In this document: in pieces, positions 47,101 through 55,010 of the stretch | Layout: every line of letters starts with the position of its first letter | Position numbering within the stretch: position 1 is the first letter of the stretch | From: Pseudoalteromonas luteoviolacea | GTDB lineage: Bacteria > Pseudomonadota > Gammaproteobacteria > Enterobacterales > Alteromonadaceae | NCBI RefSeq assembly: GCF_001696455.1 | Contig: NZ_MAUJ01000002.1 | Coordinates: 372,001 to 436,000 of the forward strand | DNA length: 64,000 bases | Reading direction: 5' to 3' | Made by a program: the position numbers and the translations under genes | The notes under the pieces: model-generated | What the model was told of the DNA's origin: nothing | What the model saw: the letters and a program-made list of their open reading frames with translations, nothing else | Database searches by the model: none

Positions 47101-47363
47101 ACGGGTTCTACTCCTTTACACTCCCCGAGTTTACTCCACTCTTGCCACTGGCCAGAACGAGCTTGCGGTGAGGATCTATTCCACCAGTTAGCTCGGTATG
47201 CAACGTTATCTTGTTGCACCTTGTTGCCGCCAACATATATTTTTCCTGATTGCCACTGGGCAAGATTACTACAATCAACATTTGCAAGTGCTGATGCACT
47301 GAATAGACCCATAGTTATGGCACTGAGTTTAAGTGCTCTATTGGGTAGGATTGACACGCTCAT
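44193..47363 (-). CDS. Large multidomain GH18 chitinase (first gene of the chitin operon)
   Basis: A 1056-residue secreted chitinase. Signal peptide to about 28, an N-terminal CBM5/12 module (DCSNLAQWQSGKIYVGGNKV ... ANWWNR), two Ig/PKD-like domains (about 90-280), then GH18 (about 322-820) with MISVGGWAETGGYF and catalytic DGLDVDYEY (Asp476, Asp479, Asp481, Glu483). A C-terminal chitinase-C-type domain (about 850-990) is followed by a final chitin-binding module with AKWWTNG. It differs from ChiA in sequence and layout, so the two probably attack chitin from different ends or in different modes. It is the promoter-proximal gene, after a 662-bp spacer. Confidence 0.95.
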   Translation of the reverse strand: MSVSILPNRALKLSAITMGLFSASALANVDCSNLAQWQSGKIYVGGNKVQQDNVAYRANWWNRSSPQARSGQWQEWSKLGECKGVEPVNLAPSIKLLKPIADITVVENEEVVIDFSAQDSDGEVRHVAIYHNDQLVKVLNEAPYRFTWQAKQGSHEFHGVALDDDGATAKSVSRKVRVEALPPVDVNTAPIARLAAQLPSELEVGSQIVFTLIANDKESDQLTQSLSLNGVELVSTVQNEYEFVWTAKAKGQQTFTLVAKDEHGLESETVTRTFTVKATDDTQTSHEDCRPAGLYQTPGVTPAYCDIYDSEGREKMGADHPRRVIGYFTSWRHGKNDQPSYLVKDIPWDKITHINYAFAHVNSQNEISIGNPNAEGNAATNMTWPGVAGAEMDPSLPYKGHFNLLNKYKKQYPHVKTMISVGGWAETGGYFDESGKRVNSGGFYTMTTNADGSVNQAGIDQFVKSSVEFLRTYGFDGLDVDYEYPSSMKDSGHPEDFPVSNARRAGLNKSYQVLMKDLREALDKAGEQDGKHYMLTIASPSSGYLLRGMETFQTAQYLDFVNIMSYDLHGAWNDHVGHNAPLYDTGKDTELKVWNVYGTKEFGGIGYLNTDWAVNYFRGALPAGRINIGIPYYTRGFRDVRGGENGLWGRAPLPNQNNCPKGTGIGEKNKCGNGAIGIDNLWHDIENGQEVAAGSNPLWHAKNLEHGINPSYLEVYGLTPETDADDVLRGDYVRHYDEVAVAPWLYNAEKKVFLSMEDTESMKTKLNYVVDKGLGGVMFWELAGDFDYHADKGEYFMGSTMTALAYDTFNQSGVVYDAHIGDDEFAVPSEAVDIAFEAKDFPVGDQNYPIRPTFAFTNNSEIDLTGATITFNVPTSTSAIFKSNWNARKKLGMKVTHDASNSAGNNIGGFENEFHRFSITFKNEWGGQLESFKPGETVNAQVMYYMPITGPVNFVVEKDGKEYAFTFEYPELPVAKKHVPTPGDGDKTPPSGTQCEGVKIENINTYPNWPRTNWAGDPSHAVGGDMLIHNGAVYKAKWWTNGTPSDGGAWQKVCSL

Positions 47364-48025
47364 TATTATTTTCCTAACTTATTTGATTTTATATTCACAA
47401 AATTACATTCGGTAACATATGTACCTAATGCAATACTGAGCGAAAGCGATTGTACCGATCCAAAAAATCACCACAAGGGATTGGTTGAAATTTAAAAACA
47501 CATACTAAATAACCATAAAAATAGCTAACGGTAAGAAAGGTAAGAAATTGTAAGCCATTGATACACCTGTACTTGTTGATTTAAACACAACAAATATCAC
47601 GCTATATATATTAACAAAATTAACACTCATTTTGTTTACCTTCGTTTACATTACAAAAAGGTCCAACCAGAAAATACAAACTTTATAATTGGCTATTTTT
47701 TAATTGATAATACTTTTTCATCTAAATAAACATCAAAACCCAATGTAAAACGAGGCGGAACTATAAAATAAAAACACCAGCATTAAGTTCATAAAATTGA
47801 ATAAATTAGTAAAAACAGTAGATTGGCAATCAATAAAGGAAAGGTAGAGTTGCAAAAAAGAGAATTAAAAATATCAATACGAATTTTTACCTACTTACAG
47901 CGTGGTTTTTTTAAATAAATGTGCCACACAAATGAATTTAACAAAAATAAAACATTCTTAAGTTGACACGACTATTTGCCACGCTAAGGTTAGGAAAATA
48001 ACTTCAGATTAGAGATCCGTATTTC
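47364..48025. other. Divergent regulatory spacer upstream of the chitin operon
   Basis: 662 bp with no credible gene, strongly AT-rich with many A and T runs. It must hold the minus-strand promoter of the chitin operon and the plus-strand promoter of the DM13 gene. I looked for the NagR-type palindrome reported in Alteromonadales and for CRP-like sites and did not find a clear match by eye. Confidence 0.5.
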
Positions 48026-48493
48026 ATGCGATTTTTGTTTAAATTAATGTTTACAGTGTTGGTTTTTTGTTTTGGGTTTGCGATGGGCGTCTATTCTTTG
48101 CCCATTATGATGGCTCCACCAGCGCCAACTCAAACTGCGCTTTCGGATGTGGCGAATGGTGCAAAATTTACCGCGCAGTTTACAAAAGACTTGCAAGGAT
48201 CTGACTTTTTGCACTTTGGAGAAGGTGACGTATTTATAGGGGATCAGAGTATAGGCTTTGAAGGAAGACTTGCACCAGGGCCAGATTATCGCCTCTATTT
48301 ATCTCCTACTTTCGTCGAAACTGAGCAAGAATTTGAAAAACACAAAAGCTCGATGCAGTTTGTCGCTCCGATTTCCAGCTTTAACGGCTTTATTGTTGAT
48401 GTACCCCAATCTATCGAGATAGACAGATACTCGACGGTGGTGGTCTGGTGTGAGTCATTTGGTGAGTTTATTACTGCCGCAAAATATCAGTAA
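48026..48493 (+). CDS. DM13-domain protein, membrane-anchored or secreted
   Basis: A 155-residue protein with an N-terminal hydrophobic segment (LFKLMFTVLVFCFGFAMGVY) and a DM13 domain: LQGSDFLHFGEGDVFIG, then a beta-rich core, PGPDYRLYLSP and a late VVVWCESFGEFITAAKYQ strand. DM13 domains are thought to carry a redox-active cysteine, here the Cys in VVWCESF. The physiological role is unclear. Single gene, divergent from the chitin operon. Confidence 0.82.
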   Translation: MRFLFKLMFTVLVFCFGFAMGVYSLPIMMAPPAPTQTALSDVANGAKFTAQFTKDLQGSDFLHFGEGDVFIGDQSIGFEGRLAPGPDYRLYLSPTFVETEQEFEKHKSSMQFVAPISSFNGFIVDVPQSIEIDRYSTVVVWCESFGEFITAAKYQ

Positions 48494-48800
48494 CGACTTA
48501 TTCTCATAAAGTGTTAGTGTAGACCTCCCTCAGTGCATAGCTTAGGGGGCTCAGCATTTCTTGACAACCATTGCGCTAGAGATGATAGCATTAGTAGTTA
48601 GCCCCTAAGCTATTGGCAATATCATTATCACTGCTTTTGTATAGTCTTCTTGAAGTATATTGGTTGTGCCCATCGTAGAAGCTGTGTACGGATCCCCAAT
48701 CACAGCTTCATAGTAATTTCATTACTCGTACTAAAGTAACAAACTACAGTAGCAGTCTAAGGGAGTGCAAAGTAATACTCCCGATTTATGCTAGATGGGT
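48494..48800. other. Spacer with three hairpins
   Basis: Between convergent genes. Besides the long inverted repeat at 48537-48613 there is a perfect 9-bp stem GAAGCTGTG/CACAGCTTC (48678-48709, 14-nt loop) and a 6-bp stem GGGAGT/ACTCCC (48761-48782) that could end transcription of the repeat-protein gene. No protein-coding gene is supported. Confidence 0.5.
48537..48613. repeat. Long inverted repeat with 48-bp loop
   Basis: The left arm at 48537-48551 and the right arm at 48600-48613 are complementary over 14 bp with a single extra G on the left. The 48-bp loop encodes nothing obvious. It could be a small palindromic element, a remnant of a mobile sequence or a structured RNA 3' end. Confidence 0.5.
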
Positions 48801-49601
48801 TTAATACTGGCCCAAGTACGAAGCACAGCCTTCTAACTCATACGCTTCCATTCCTTTGTAATAGGCTCGAATATCCCCGACTTTCTCTTTGCCACGTTGT
48901 GCTTCGCCATAGAATTCAAAACTCGACGTATCATTGCCTTTAAATAGAGTAATTCGCTCTACTTTAGACTCTTTGTAATGCTGTAGGTTTAGCTTCAGAA
49001 CCGCATAGTCTTTTGCCCCTTGATAGCTCGCTTTATAGGTGCCCTTACCCATGAATTCAATACCTTTGTACATTCCATCATAAAGCGAGTTGGAAGCAAT
49101 CACAATGCGCTTAGTCGACTTTACACACACCTTAAGGTATTGCTCAAATGTTCCAAAAAATGGATTGTCGCTCTTTTCGATGTATAACACACCTTGATGC
49201 ATTCGATTGCCATTAATTGGGTTCAAGTCCGTTGTAGGGAATGGAACAAAATCAGAAGGTCGCCCGTCATTTGGAGCGCCGGCATCACTTGAATCACCTG
49301 CACCGAATGAATCACCTGCACCGAATGAATCACCTGCACCGAATGAATCACCTGCACCGAATGAATCGCCTGCACCGAATGAATCGCCTGCACCGAATGA
49401 ATCGCCTGCACCGAATGAATCACCTGCACCGAATGAATCGCCTGCACTTTGGAAGCTGTTAAACTCTGAACTATTAAAGCCTTGACCAACTTGGGCTGGT
49501 TTTTGGTCGTCAGTGTAGTATTCAATCGTTTGTGAAATCGCTTTGCCCGAGTGAGCTGCAACTAACGCGATTGGCAAAACTGTTTTTAAATTAAACTTCA
49601 T
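48801..49601 (-). CDS. Secreted protein with (GAGDSF)n repeat
   Basis: A 266-residue protein. The N-terminus (MKFNLKTVLPIALVAAHSGK) is a probable signal sequence. Residues about 55-108 are nine AGDS units, mostly exact GAGDSF, followed by a proline-rich linker (FVPFPTTDLNPINGN) and a roughly 140-residue beta-rich domain with three cysteines that I do not recognise. The repeat is rich in Ser, Asp and Gly, like linkers and possible O-glycosylation sites. The ribosome site AAGGGA lies in the 14-bp gap after the Maf-like gene, so the two genes are cotranscribed and possibly coupled. The function is unknown. Confidence 0.8.
   Translation of the reverse strand: MKFNLKTVLPIALVAAHSGKAISQTIEYYTDDQKPAQVGQGFNSSEFNSFQSAGDSFGAGDSFGAGDSFGAGDSFGAGDSFGAGDSFGAGDSFGAGDSFGAGDSSDAGAPNDGRPSDFVPFPTTDLNPINGNRMHQGVLYIEKSDNPFFGTFEQYLKVCVKSTKRIVIASNSLYDGMYKGIEFMGKGTYKASYQGAKDYAVLKLNLQHYKESKVERITLFKGNDTSSFEFYGEAQRGKEKVGDIRAYYKGMEAYELEGCASYLGQY
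49291..49447. repeat. 18-bp tandem repeat within the secreted-protein gene
   Basis: Eight complete 18-bp copies plus a partial ninth of the unit beginning GAATCACCTGCACCGAAT on the plus strand. Copies differ only at one position (A or G, silent in the protein), showing recent expansion by slippage. Because the unit is a multiple of three, copy-number change alters repeat length without a frameshift. Confidence 0.95.
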
Positions 49602-49615
49602 TAATTTCCCTTAAT

Positions 49616-51451
49616 TTAAGTTACTATTGGAGAGAGTTTTTGTAGGACTTCAGCAAGCATAGTGTCTATGTAGTCACGCGTTTTTGATACATACTGAGGC
49701 CACAAATTAGTAGGCAAATGATTGATATGACTGGCAATCGTTGCCGCTACATATTTAATTGTTCCGCTTAAAAGTAGCTTATTTATTTGATTATGACTGG
49801 TATATAAGGCTTGAACGGCCAAGTTCAACTCATTAAGAATGTCAACAATGGACAGCGCTGACTGAACAGTGTTTTTCAAAGCTTTTATGAACAAAATCGC
49901 TTCCCCAAGCAAATCAATATCACTTGTGCGAGCCCTTTCAGCAGTTTGAGTATAAGTGAAAACATCATGCATAACTTTATGTTTTTCAGATGCTTCGATG
50001 GCTATGTTGTCATAATCTAAAGGCTTAGCACCTATAATTAAAGCGCCATCACTGGTATTAGACACATCTAATGTCGGGGTTAATTTAATTAACTTTTCCT
50101 GAGCAAGTCTAGCTTCATTAAAAATACGAGAGGAATATACATATTCTCTGAAATTGCCCTTAACTTTTAATTCAGCATCAAATTTAGCCTGAGATAAATC
50201 ACTAGCACTATTAAAATAGTCTGACAACTGACTATGGTGCGCACTTGGATCAACGTAGCCATAATCACACCCCAGTAAAACTAGCTTATTAAACCCTATG
50301 CGCGACAGTGCAGCGGCAGCCATATTCGTAACTGTAGGGTTGCAATGAAAAAGCGGTTTAATGGCCGTTAATCCATTTGAAAATAGCTCACTACCCAGAT
50401 CATTACCTTTGGTAAATACTATTTTATGTTGAAACTGGTTGATAAGCTTTGGAAAGACAGTGCTTAAAGTAATCAAGACCACGTCTTTTAGCCTAGGATC
50501 CGTTAACTGGCGCTCTTTCAAATAATAGTTTGCTGGCGTCCGTTCCATCTCTATTTGAAAGTCGGGAATAATTCCCTCTTTCAACAATACACCGAGTGCA
50601 GTACCACATGACGCGATAATCATATTCGCTGAGTCTTGTCGTAACTTTTTTAGGTTTTTGTCTAGTGACGGGCCATTTCCAATTACAGCGACCGGTATAT
50701 TTGAATGGCTATCGAACACATTTTCATGACTACTTACTGCACAGAGCTTGCTATTTTCTATGCTGTGGGTAAGGCCCAATAATTCATCTTCGAAAAAACC
50801 CCACATGCTCGCTAAATTATTGCGCCACTGCTTAAATTCTGTATATACCTGATCGAATAAAGGCGTGCTGTAATGCCGATATAAACTGATGTCTACTAAT
50901 GTATGAGCCCCCCTTTTAATGACATACGCTCTTAATTGGTCAATGAGTTGCTCATAACTAGTCGGGTTGAAAAAAGTGAGAGAGCCATGACGTTTTTTAC
51001 ATTCACGCTCAATGCTGTTTAGATCGATATTTGCACACGCTGTTGCATACTGCTCTATATTAGATTCAACAACGATCACATCCGTATAATGAATTAAAGA
51101 AAGCAATTTATGAATATGATATCCAGCGCCAAGCCCGAGCACTATCAAAGTTCCCCTTTGCGGCTTAGAGTTGGGGTTGCAACCTAGTTCTTCTGCAACC
51201 AAATTGAGCGCATTGATACATTTTTGATGCGCATTCTTTGTCGCATTATCTGAAACGTAATTTAATCTTAGATGGGTTGGGTGCTTTAAAAAAAGTGAAA
51301 CTTGCTCTTCGCAGCTTTTTTTAGCGTCCGAGCCATAAAAATTATTTTGAAAGACTTGAGTGTCATTAGTATTTTGGCACAACAGCTGGCGATAAAAATC
51401 ATGCGACAAATGTTGTTTTAATAATCCATAATTATGATTAATAAATTCCAT
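49616..51451 (-). CDS. Maf-like (DUF115) glycosyltransferase
   Basis: A 611-residue protein of the Maf/DUF115 family, known for attaching nonulosonic acids to flagellin. Hallmarks are VAVIGNGPSLDKNLKKL, ASCGTALGVLLKEGIIPDFQ and, further on, NPTVTNMAAAALSRIGFNKL with LLGCDYGYVDPSAHHSQ. The N-terminal 180 residues resemble the MptE-like region (LIVLGLGAGYHIHKLLSLI). No flagellar gene is nearby. Its stop is 14 bp before the start of the repeat protein, so that secreted Ser-rich protein is a candidate acceptor. It is cytoplasmic by sequence. Confidence 0.85.
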   Translation of the reverse strand: MEFINHNYGLLKQHLSHDFYRQLLCQNTNDTQVFQNNFYGSDAKKSCEEQVSLFLKHPTHLRLNYVSDNATKNAHQKCINALNLVAEELGCNPNSKPQRGTLIVLGLGAGYHIHKLLSLIHYTDVIVVESNIEQYATACANIDLNSIERECKKRHGSLTFFNPTSYEQLIDQLRAYVIKRGAHTLVDISLYRHYSTPLFDQVYTEFKQWRNNLASMWGFFEDELLGLTHSIENSKLCAVSSHENVFDSHSNIPVAVIGNGPSLDKNLKKLRQDSANMIIASCGTALGVLLKEGIIPDFQIEMERTPANYYLKERQLTDPRLKDVVLITLSTVFPKLINQFQHKIVFTKGNDLGSELFSNGLTAIKPLFHCNPTVTNMAAAALSRIGFNKLVLLGCDYGYVDPSAHHSQLSDYFNSASDLSQAKFDAELKVKGNFREYVYSSRIFNEARLAQEKLIKLTPTLDVSNTSDGALIIGAKPLDYDNIAIEASEKHKVMHDVFTYTQTAERARTSDIDLLGEAILFIKALKNTVQSALSIVDILNELNLAVQALYTSHNQINKLLLSGTIKYVAATIASHINHLPTNLWPQYVSKTRDYIDTMLAEVLQKLSPIVT

Positions 51452-51680
51452 ATCCTTTATTTATTGTAACGCAATTAACGTTGCGCATTCTTCCATAACC
51501 ATTTTGTATCGTCAATCAGCAAAATCTATTAAAAACAATAAATTGACAATTACATAGTAACCAAATAGTTAAATTTGATAGTAATAGGATATATCTTAGC
51601 TAGCTATTATTAGATATAAAATAACTTACGTGAAAATATAAATTATTTCATCAATTGCATTTATGAACTATATAAAAAAA
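51452..51680. other. Non-coding spacer with the Maf-like gene promoter
   Basis: Very AT-rich, with no gene supported. An AAAGGAT ribosome site lies just before the Maf-like start at 51451. No other element stands out. Confidence 0.45.
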
Positions 51681-51702
51681 GCCACGCATAAAAGCGTGGC
51701 TG
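51681..51702 (-). terminator. Intrinsic terminator after ahpF
   Basis: A perfect 8-bp stem (AGCCACGC/GCGTGGCT) with a 6-nt loop. On the minus strand it is followed by seven T residues. It lies 71 bp after the ahpF stop and separates ahpCF from the Maf-like gene. Confidence 0.88.
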
Positions 51703-51773
51703 GAGACACATTGCATGGGTGTATTGCAATGAATTAAGTCGGGCAAGGTGATGCACCTTACCAAAGGGAATAT

Positions 51774-53345
51774 TTAAGCTGCTTGATTGACTGAATCCTG
51801 TGTTCGGATCAAGTAATCAAAGGCACCTAAGCTAGCTGTCGCACCACTCCCCATTGCGATTACAATCTGTTTGAAAGGGCTAATCGTTACATCACCAGCA
51901 GCAAATACGCCTTGCATACTAGTAGACCCCTTATTATCAATTTCTATTTCACCAAATCGATTTAATTCTACATCCGAACCTTGTAACCACTCCGAGTTTG
52001 GCACCAAACCAATTTGGACAAACACACCTGCAACCGTAATTGAGCGCTGTTGACCTGAATCACGCTCTAGATAGTGAAGCCCTGTTACTTTTTGGTCATC
52101 ACCCGCTATTTCTGTCGTTTGTACATTGGTATGAATCGTAATGTTAGGGAGACTCTTTGCTTTATCTATCAGAACTTGATCGGCTTTTAACTCACTTGCG
52201 AACTCCAAAACCGTGACGTGCTCTGTAATATTTGCGAGATCTATCGCCGCCTCAATACCTGAATTACCGCCACCGATGACTGCCACCGGCTTTCCTTTGA
52301 ACAAAGGCCCATCACAATGTGGGCAATAAGCAACCCCTCTGCCTTTATATTCTGCTTCACCGGGCACATTCACAGACCTCCAACGCGCGCCTGTGGAGAT
52401 AACAACGGACTTTGCTTTCAAAGTTGCGCCATTTTCTAATTCAATATCCAAATACTCATTACGCTCGATATTGGCAACCTTATTACTCCCCATAATATCA
52501 ACGTCGTATTGTTTAACGTGTTGCTCTAACTGCGCGACCAATTTAGGCCCTTCGGTCTCTTTAACGGAAATAAAGTTTTCGATACTCATCGTATCAGCCA
52601 CTTGACCACCGAATCGCTCTGCTACAACGCCGGTGTTTAACCCTTTTCTTGCCGCATACACGGCCGCAGATGCACCTGCCGGCCCACCACCTATAACCAG
52701 CACATCAAAAGGCGCCTTGTCATTGAGCTTTTCGACTTCTTTTTGAGCCGAATTACCATCCAGCTTTTTCAGGATATCAGATAGACTCACTGCACCTTGG
52801 CTGAATAGTTCACCATTCAAATACACACTGGGTACCGCCATGATGCTGCGTTCGTCCACTTCATCTTGAAACAGTGCGCCATCTATCATGGTTGTTGAGA
52901 TGTTGGCATTATTCGCGGCTAAGGTATTGAGTGCTTGAACAACCTGAGGGCAAGTCTGGCAACTAAGTGACACATACACCTCAAAATTCATTGGCTGGTC
53001 AATGAAGTGAATAACATCGAGTTCATCTTTACTTAGTTTACTCGGATGTCCACCAGCGTGTAGTAGAGCCAGCACCAAACTGGTAAATTCGTGACCCATT
53101 GGCACACCTGCAAAACTAATTTGCGTATTAGTGTCCTTCGCGTTGATAACAAGTGAAGGCCGTCTAGCATTCATATCGTAGTTTTCGACCACCGAAATAT
53201 GCGCACTCAACGAAACAAGGTCTTGAGCAAGCGAGTTTAGTTCATCGGACTTATTACTGTTATCCAGTGCGATTTTAAGCTCTATGGGTGATTTAATTTG
53301 TTTAAAGTGCTCTTGTAATTGACTTTTAATTTGCGCGTCTAACAT
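51774..53345 (-). CDS. ahpF: Alkyl hydroperoxide reductase subunit F
   Basis: A 523-residue flavoprotein that reduces AhpC with NADH. The N-terminal tandem thioredoxin-like domain carries the CQTCPQ redox motif. The FAD/NAD core has [19 protein letters not shown], the CPHCDGP redox pair, [17 protein letters not shown] and the C-terminal [16 protein letters not shown]. The length is that of E. coli AhpF (521). It lies 110 bp after ahpC on the same strand and ends at a strong terminator. Confidence 0.97.
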   Translation of the reverse strand: MLDAQIKSQLQEHFKQIKSPIELKIALDNSNKSDELNSLAQDLVSLSAHISVVENYDMNARRPSLVINAKDTNTQISFAGVPMGHEFTSLVLALLHAGGHPSKLSKDELDVIHFIDQPMNFEVYVSLSCQTCPQVVQALNTLAANNANISTTMIDGALFQDEVDERSIMAVPSVYLNGELFSQGAVSLSDILKKLDGNSAQKEVEKLNDKAPFDVLVIGGGPAGASAAVYAARKGLNTGVVAERFGGQVADTMSIENFISVKETEGPKLVAQLEQHVKQYDVDIMGSNKVANIERNEYLDIELENGATLKAKSVVISTGARWRSVNVPGEAEYKGRGVAYCPHCDGPLFKGKPVAVIGGGNSGIEAAIDLANITEHVTVLEFASELKADQVLIDKAKSLPNITIHTNVQTTEIAGDDQKVTGLHYLERDSGQQRSITVAGVFVQIGLVPNSEWLQGSDVELNRFGEIEIDNKGSTSMQGVFAAGDVTISPFKQIVIAMGSGATASLGAFDYLIRTQDSVNQAA

Positions 53346-53455
53346 TTTTAAAATTCCTCATTGAAACGCTAAGCACATGCTTGCTTTGTAACGGAGATGC
53401 AAATTTCGCATGGTAGCCCGCTGGTAAAACCAGCAGGCTAAAGGCAATTAGCAAA

Positions 53456-54025
53456 TTAGATTTTGCCAACTAAATCAAGAGAAGGTGCCAATGTCTCTTC
53501 GCCCGGCTGCCATGAGGCTGGGCATACTTCACCGTCATGTGTGGCAATGTATTGTGCTGCTTGAACCTTACGAACAAGCTCTTTAGCACTGCGACCAATA
53601 CCTAAGTCATGCGTTTCTACAACTTTGATCTCACCCTCTGGGTTGATAACAAACGTACCACGTAGTGCCAAACCTTCTTCTTCAATCATTACACCGAAGT
53701 TGCGAGTAATTTTGCCCGTAGGGTCGCCAATCATTGGGAATTCGATTTTTTTAATTGTGTCTGACGCATCATGCCAAGCTTTGTGGGTAAAATGCGTATC
53801 CGTTGATACTGAATATACTTCTACGCCCATTTCCTGGAGTTGAGCATAGTAATCAGCTAAGTCGCCAAGTTCAGTTGGGCATACAAATGTGAAGTCTGCT
53901 GGGTAAAAGAAAACAATGCTCCACTTACCTAACAAGTTTTGCTCAGACACATCTACAAAGTCACCCTTGTGATAAGCTGTCGCGTTAAATGGTAAAAGTT
54001 TAGTGTTAATCAATGAAGTGCTCAT
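53456..54025 (-). CDS. ahpC: Alkyl hydroperoxide reductase subunit C (2-Cys peroxiredoxin)
   Basis: A 189-residue typical 2-Cys peroxiredoxin: peroxidatic Cys49 in FYPADFTFVCPTEL, resolving cysteine in GEVCPASWQPG near the C-terminus, and GLALRGTFVINPEG in the middle. It reduces hydrogen peroxide and organic hydroperoxides and is recycled by AhpF. The start at 54025 (MSTSLINTKLLPFNATAY) matches AhpC proteins and follows an AAGAGGAAAG ribosome site; a 21-codon upstream extension is possible but has no homology to the family. An OxyR-like site lies about 90 bp upstream. Confidence 0.97.
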   Translation of the reverse strand: MSTSLINTKLLPFNATAYHKGDFVDVSEQNLLGKWSIVFFYPADFTFVCPTELGDLADYYAQLQEMGVEVYSVSTDTHFTHKAWHDASDTIKKIEFPMIGDPTGKITRNFGVMIEEEGLALRGTFVINPEGEIKVVETHDLGIGRSAKELVRKVQAAQYIATHDGEVCPASWQPGEETLAPSLDLVGKI

Positions 54026-54116
54026 AACTTTCCTCTTTAAAAAGTATGTAATTTTGTCTACAGCCTTAGCGGCTTTGCTTGAACACAAAGATATAAGCTT
54101 GGATGAATTAAATAAA

Positions 54117-54153
54117 ATTGATTAAAACTATCATTGCTATCGAATAATTTGAT
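54117..54153 (-). promoter_or_regulatory. OxyR-like binding site upstream of ahpC
   Basis: Four quarter-sites with exact 7-bp spacing, ATTG-N7-CTAT-N7-ATCG-N7-TGAT, match the OxyR pattern ATAG-N7-CTAT-N7-ATAG-N7-CTAT at 12 of 16 positions. It lies 92-128 bp before the ahpC start, where oxidised OxyR would activate transcription. Confidence 0.55.
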
Positions 54154-54291
54154 TGAATAATCTGAACAGCAGATTAAACCTTAGGTATAATCAACACGTA
54201 AGAATGAAGGTAACTGTAGAAAACAACAGCTTGCCCGAACAACACGATTGTGCACAGCAAAGAAATTAACCCATATAAGAAAAGAGTATTT

Positions 54292-54714
54292 ATGCATCCA
54301 TATTTTAACCACATACAGCTAGGCTACATGGGATTTATTCCATTTTTATTGTGTATCGCCTGCACGCTCATGCTAGGCAGTTCTGAAACCTTAGTTGGCG
54401 TGTTTAGTTATTACAGTATGGGTATACTTGCGTTTATGGCGGGCACATTATGGCGCGCAGGAGATCAACCAAAGTCACACGCAGTGTTTGCAGTCGCAAC
54501 GGTAATACCATTTCCATTGCTGTCACTTTTATCTCCAACGCTTATGCTTACCTACTTAGCAATTTGTTTTTGGGTCGTGCTATGGACAGAAAAAGCCATG
54601 CCCAAATGGCAAGAAACACACAAAGACTATAAACAAATGCGCTTTATTTTAACATCTGTGGTGTTTGTGTCTCACCTCTTCATGATATCTCAAGCAATTG
54701 AATTAACTAGATAG
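54292..54714 (+). CDS. DUF3429-family membrane protein
   Basis: About 140 residues, beginning MHPYFNHIQLGYMGFIPFLL. Four or five membrane helices (FIPFLLCIACTLML, MGILAFMAGTLWRAG, FAVATVIPFPLLSLLS, LTYLAICFWVVLW, FILTSVVFVSHLFMI) and the segment LAFMAGTLW typical of the DUF3429/YkwA-like group. The ATG at 54292 is preferred (AAGAG ribosome site) over 54250. Function unknown. It is divergent from ahpC. Confidence 0.8.
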   Translation: MHPYFNHIQLGYMGFIPFLLCIACTLMLGSSETLVGVFSYYSMGILAFMAGTLWRAGDQPKSHAVFAVATVIPFPLLSLLSPTLMLTYLAICFWVVLWTEKAMPKWQETHKDYKQMRFILTSVVFVSHLFMISQAIELTR

Positions 54715-54867
54715 AATAAATCCAACCAAAAGAAAAGAGTTTTACATTTCGACTATTCCTTTAATCTAATGTAAAAAAGCTACAAGTTCTCAACTTGATA
54801 GATTACCATGACTGAATAGTAACAGGCATGTGTACCTTGTGGTTGATCACTCACAGGCCACTGAAAT

Positions 54868-54891
54868 AGCCCTAAGCACTCAATTAGGGCT
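54868..54891 (+). terminator. Hairpin in the spacer before the second diguanylate cyclase
   Basis: A perfect 8-bp stem AGCCCTAA/TTAGGGCT with an 8-nt loop; the tail is TTCC, so it is weak. It could end transcription of the DUF3429 gene. The 296-bp spacer holds nothing else I recognise. Confidence 0.4.
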
Positions 54892-55010
54892 TTCCTGAAA
54901 TAAAAATAATTATTTTAAGCGACTGAATAATTGTAGTAAGTTTATTTGCAGGCGAGCAAATCAAGGCGATAGCTGCTATAAGTTAGAAAGTAGCGTTGGG
55001 AGTGCAATTT

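Noticed and set aside
49291..49447. Possible CRISPR array
   Set aside because: The units are contiguous 18-bp copies with no spacers and encode a GAGDSF peptide repeat, so it is a tandem coding repeat.
49207..49485. Open frame on the plus strand with a repeated SPAPNE pattern
   Set aside because: It is the antisense image of the 18-bp repeat inside the secreted-protein gene. The minus-strand frame has a start, ribosome site, signal sequence and continuation beyond the repeat.
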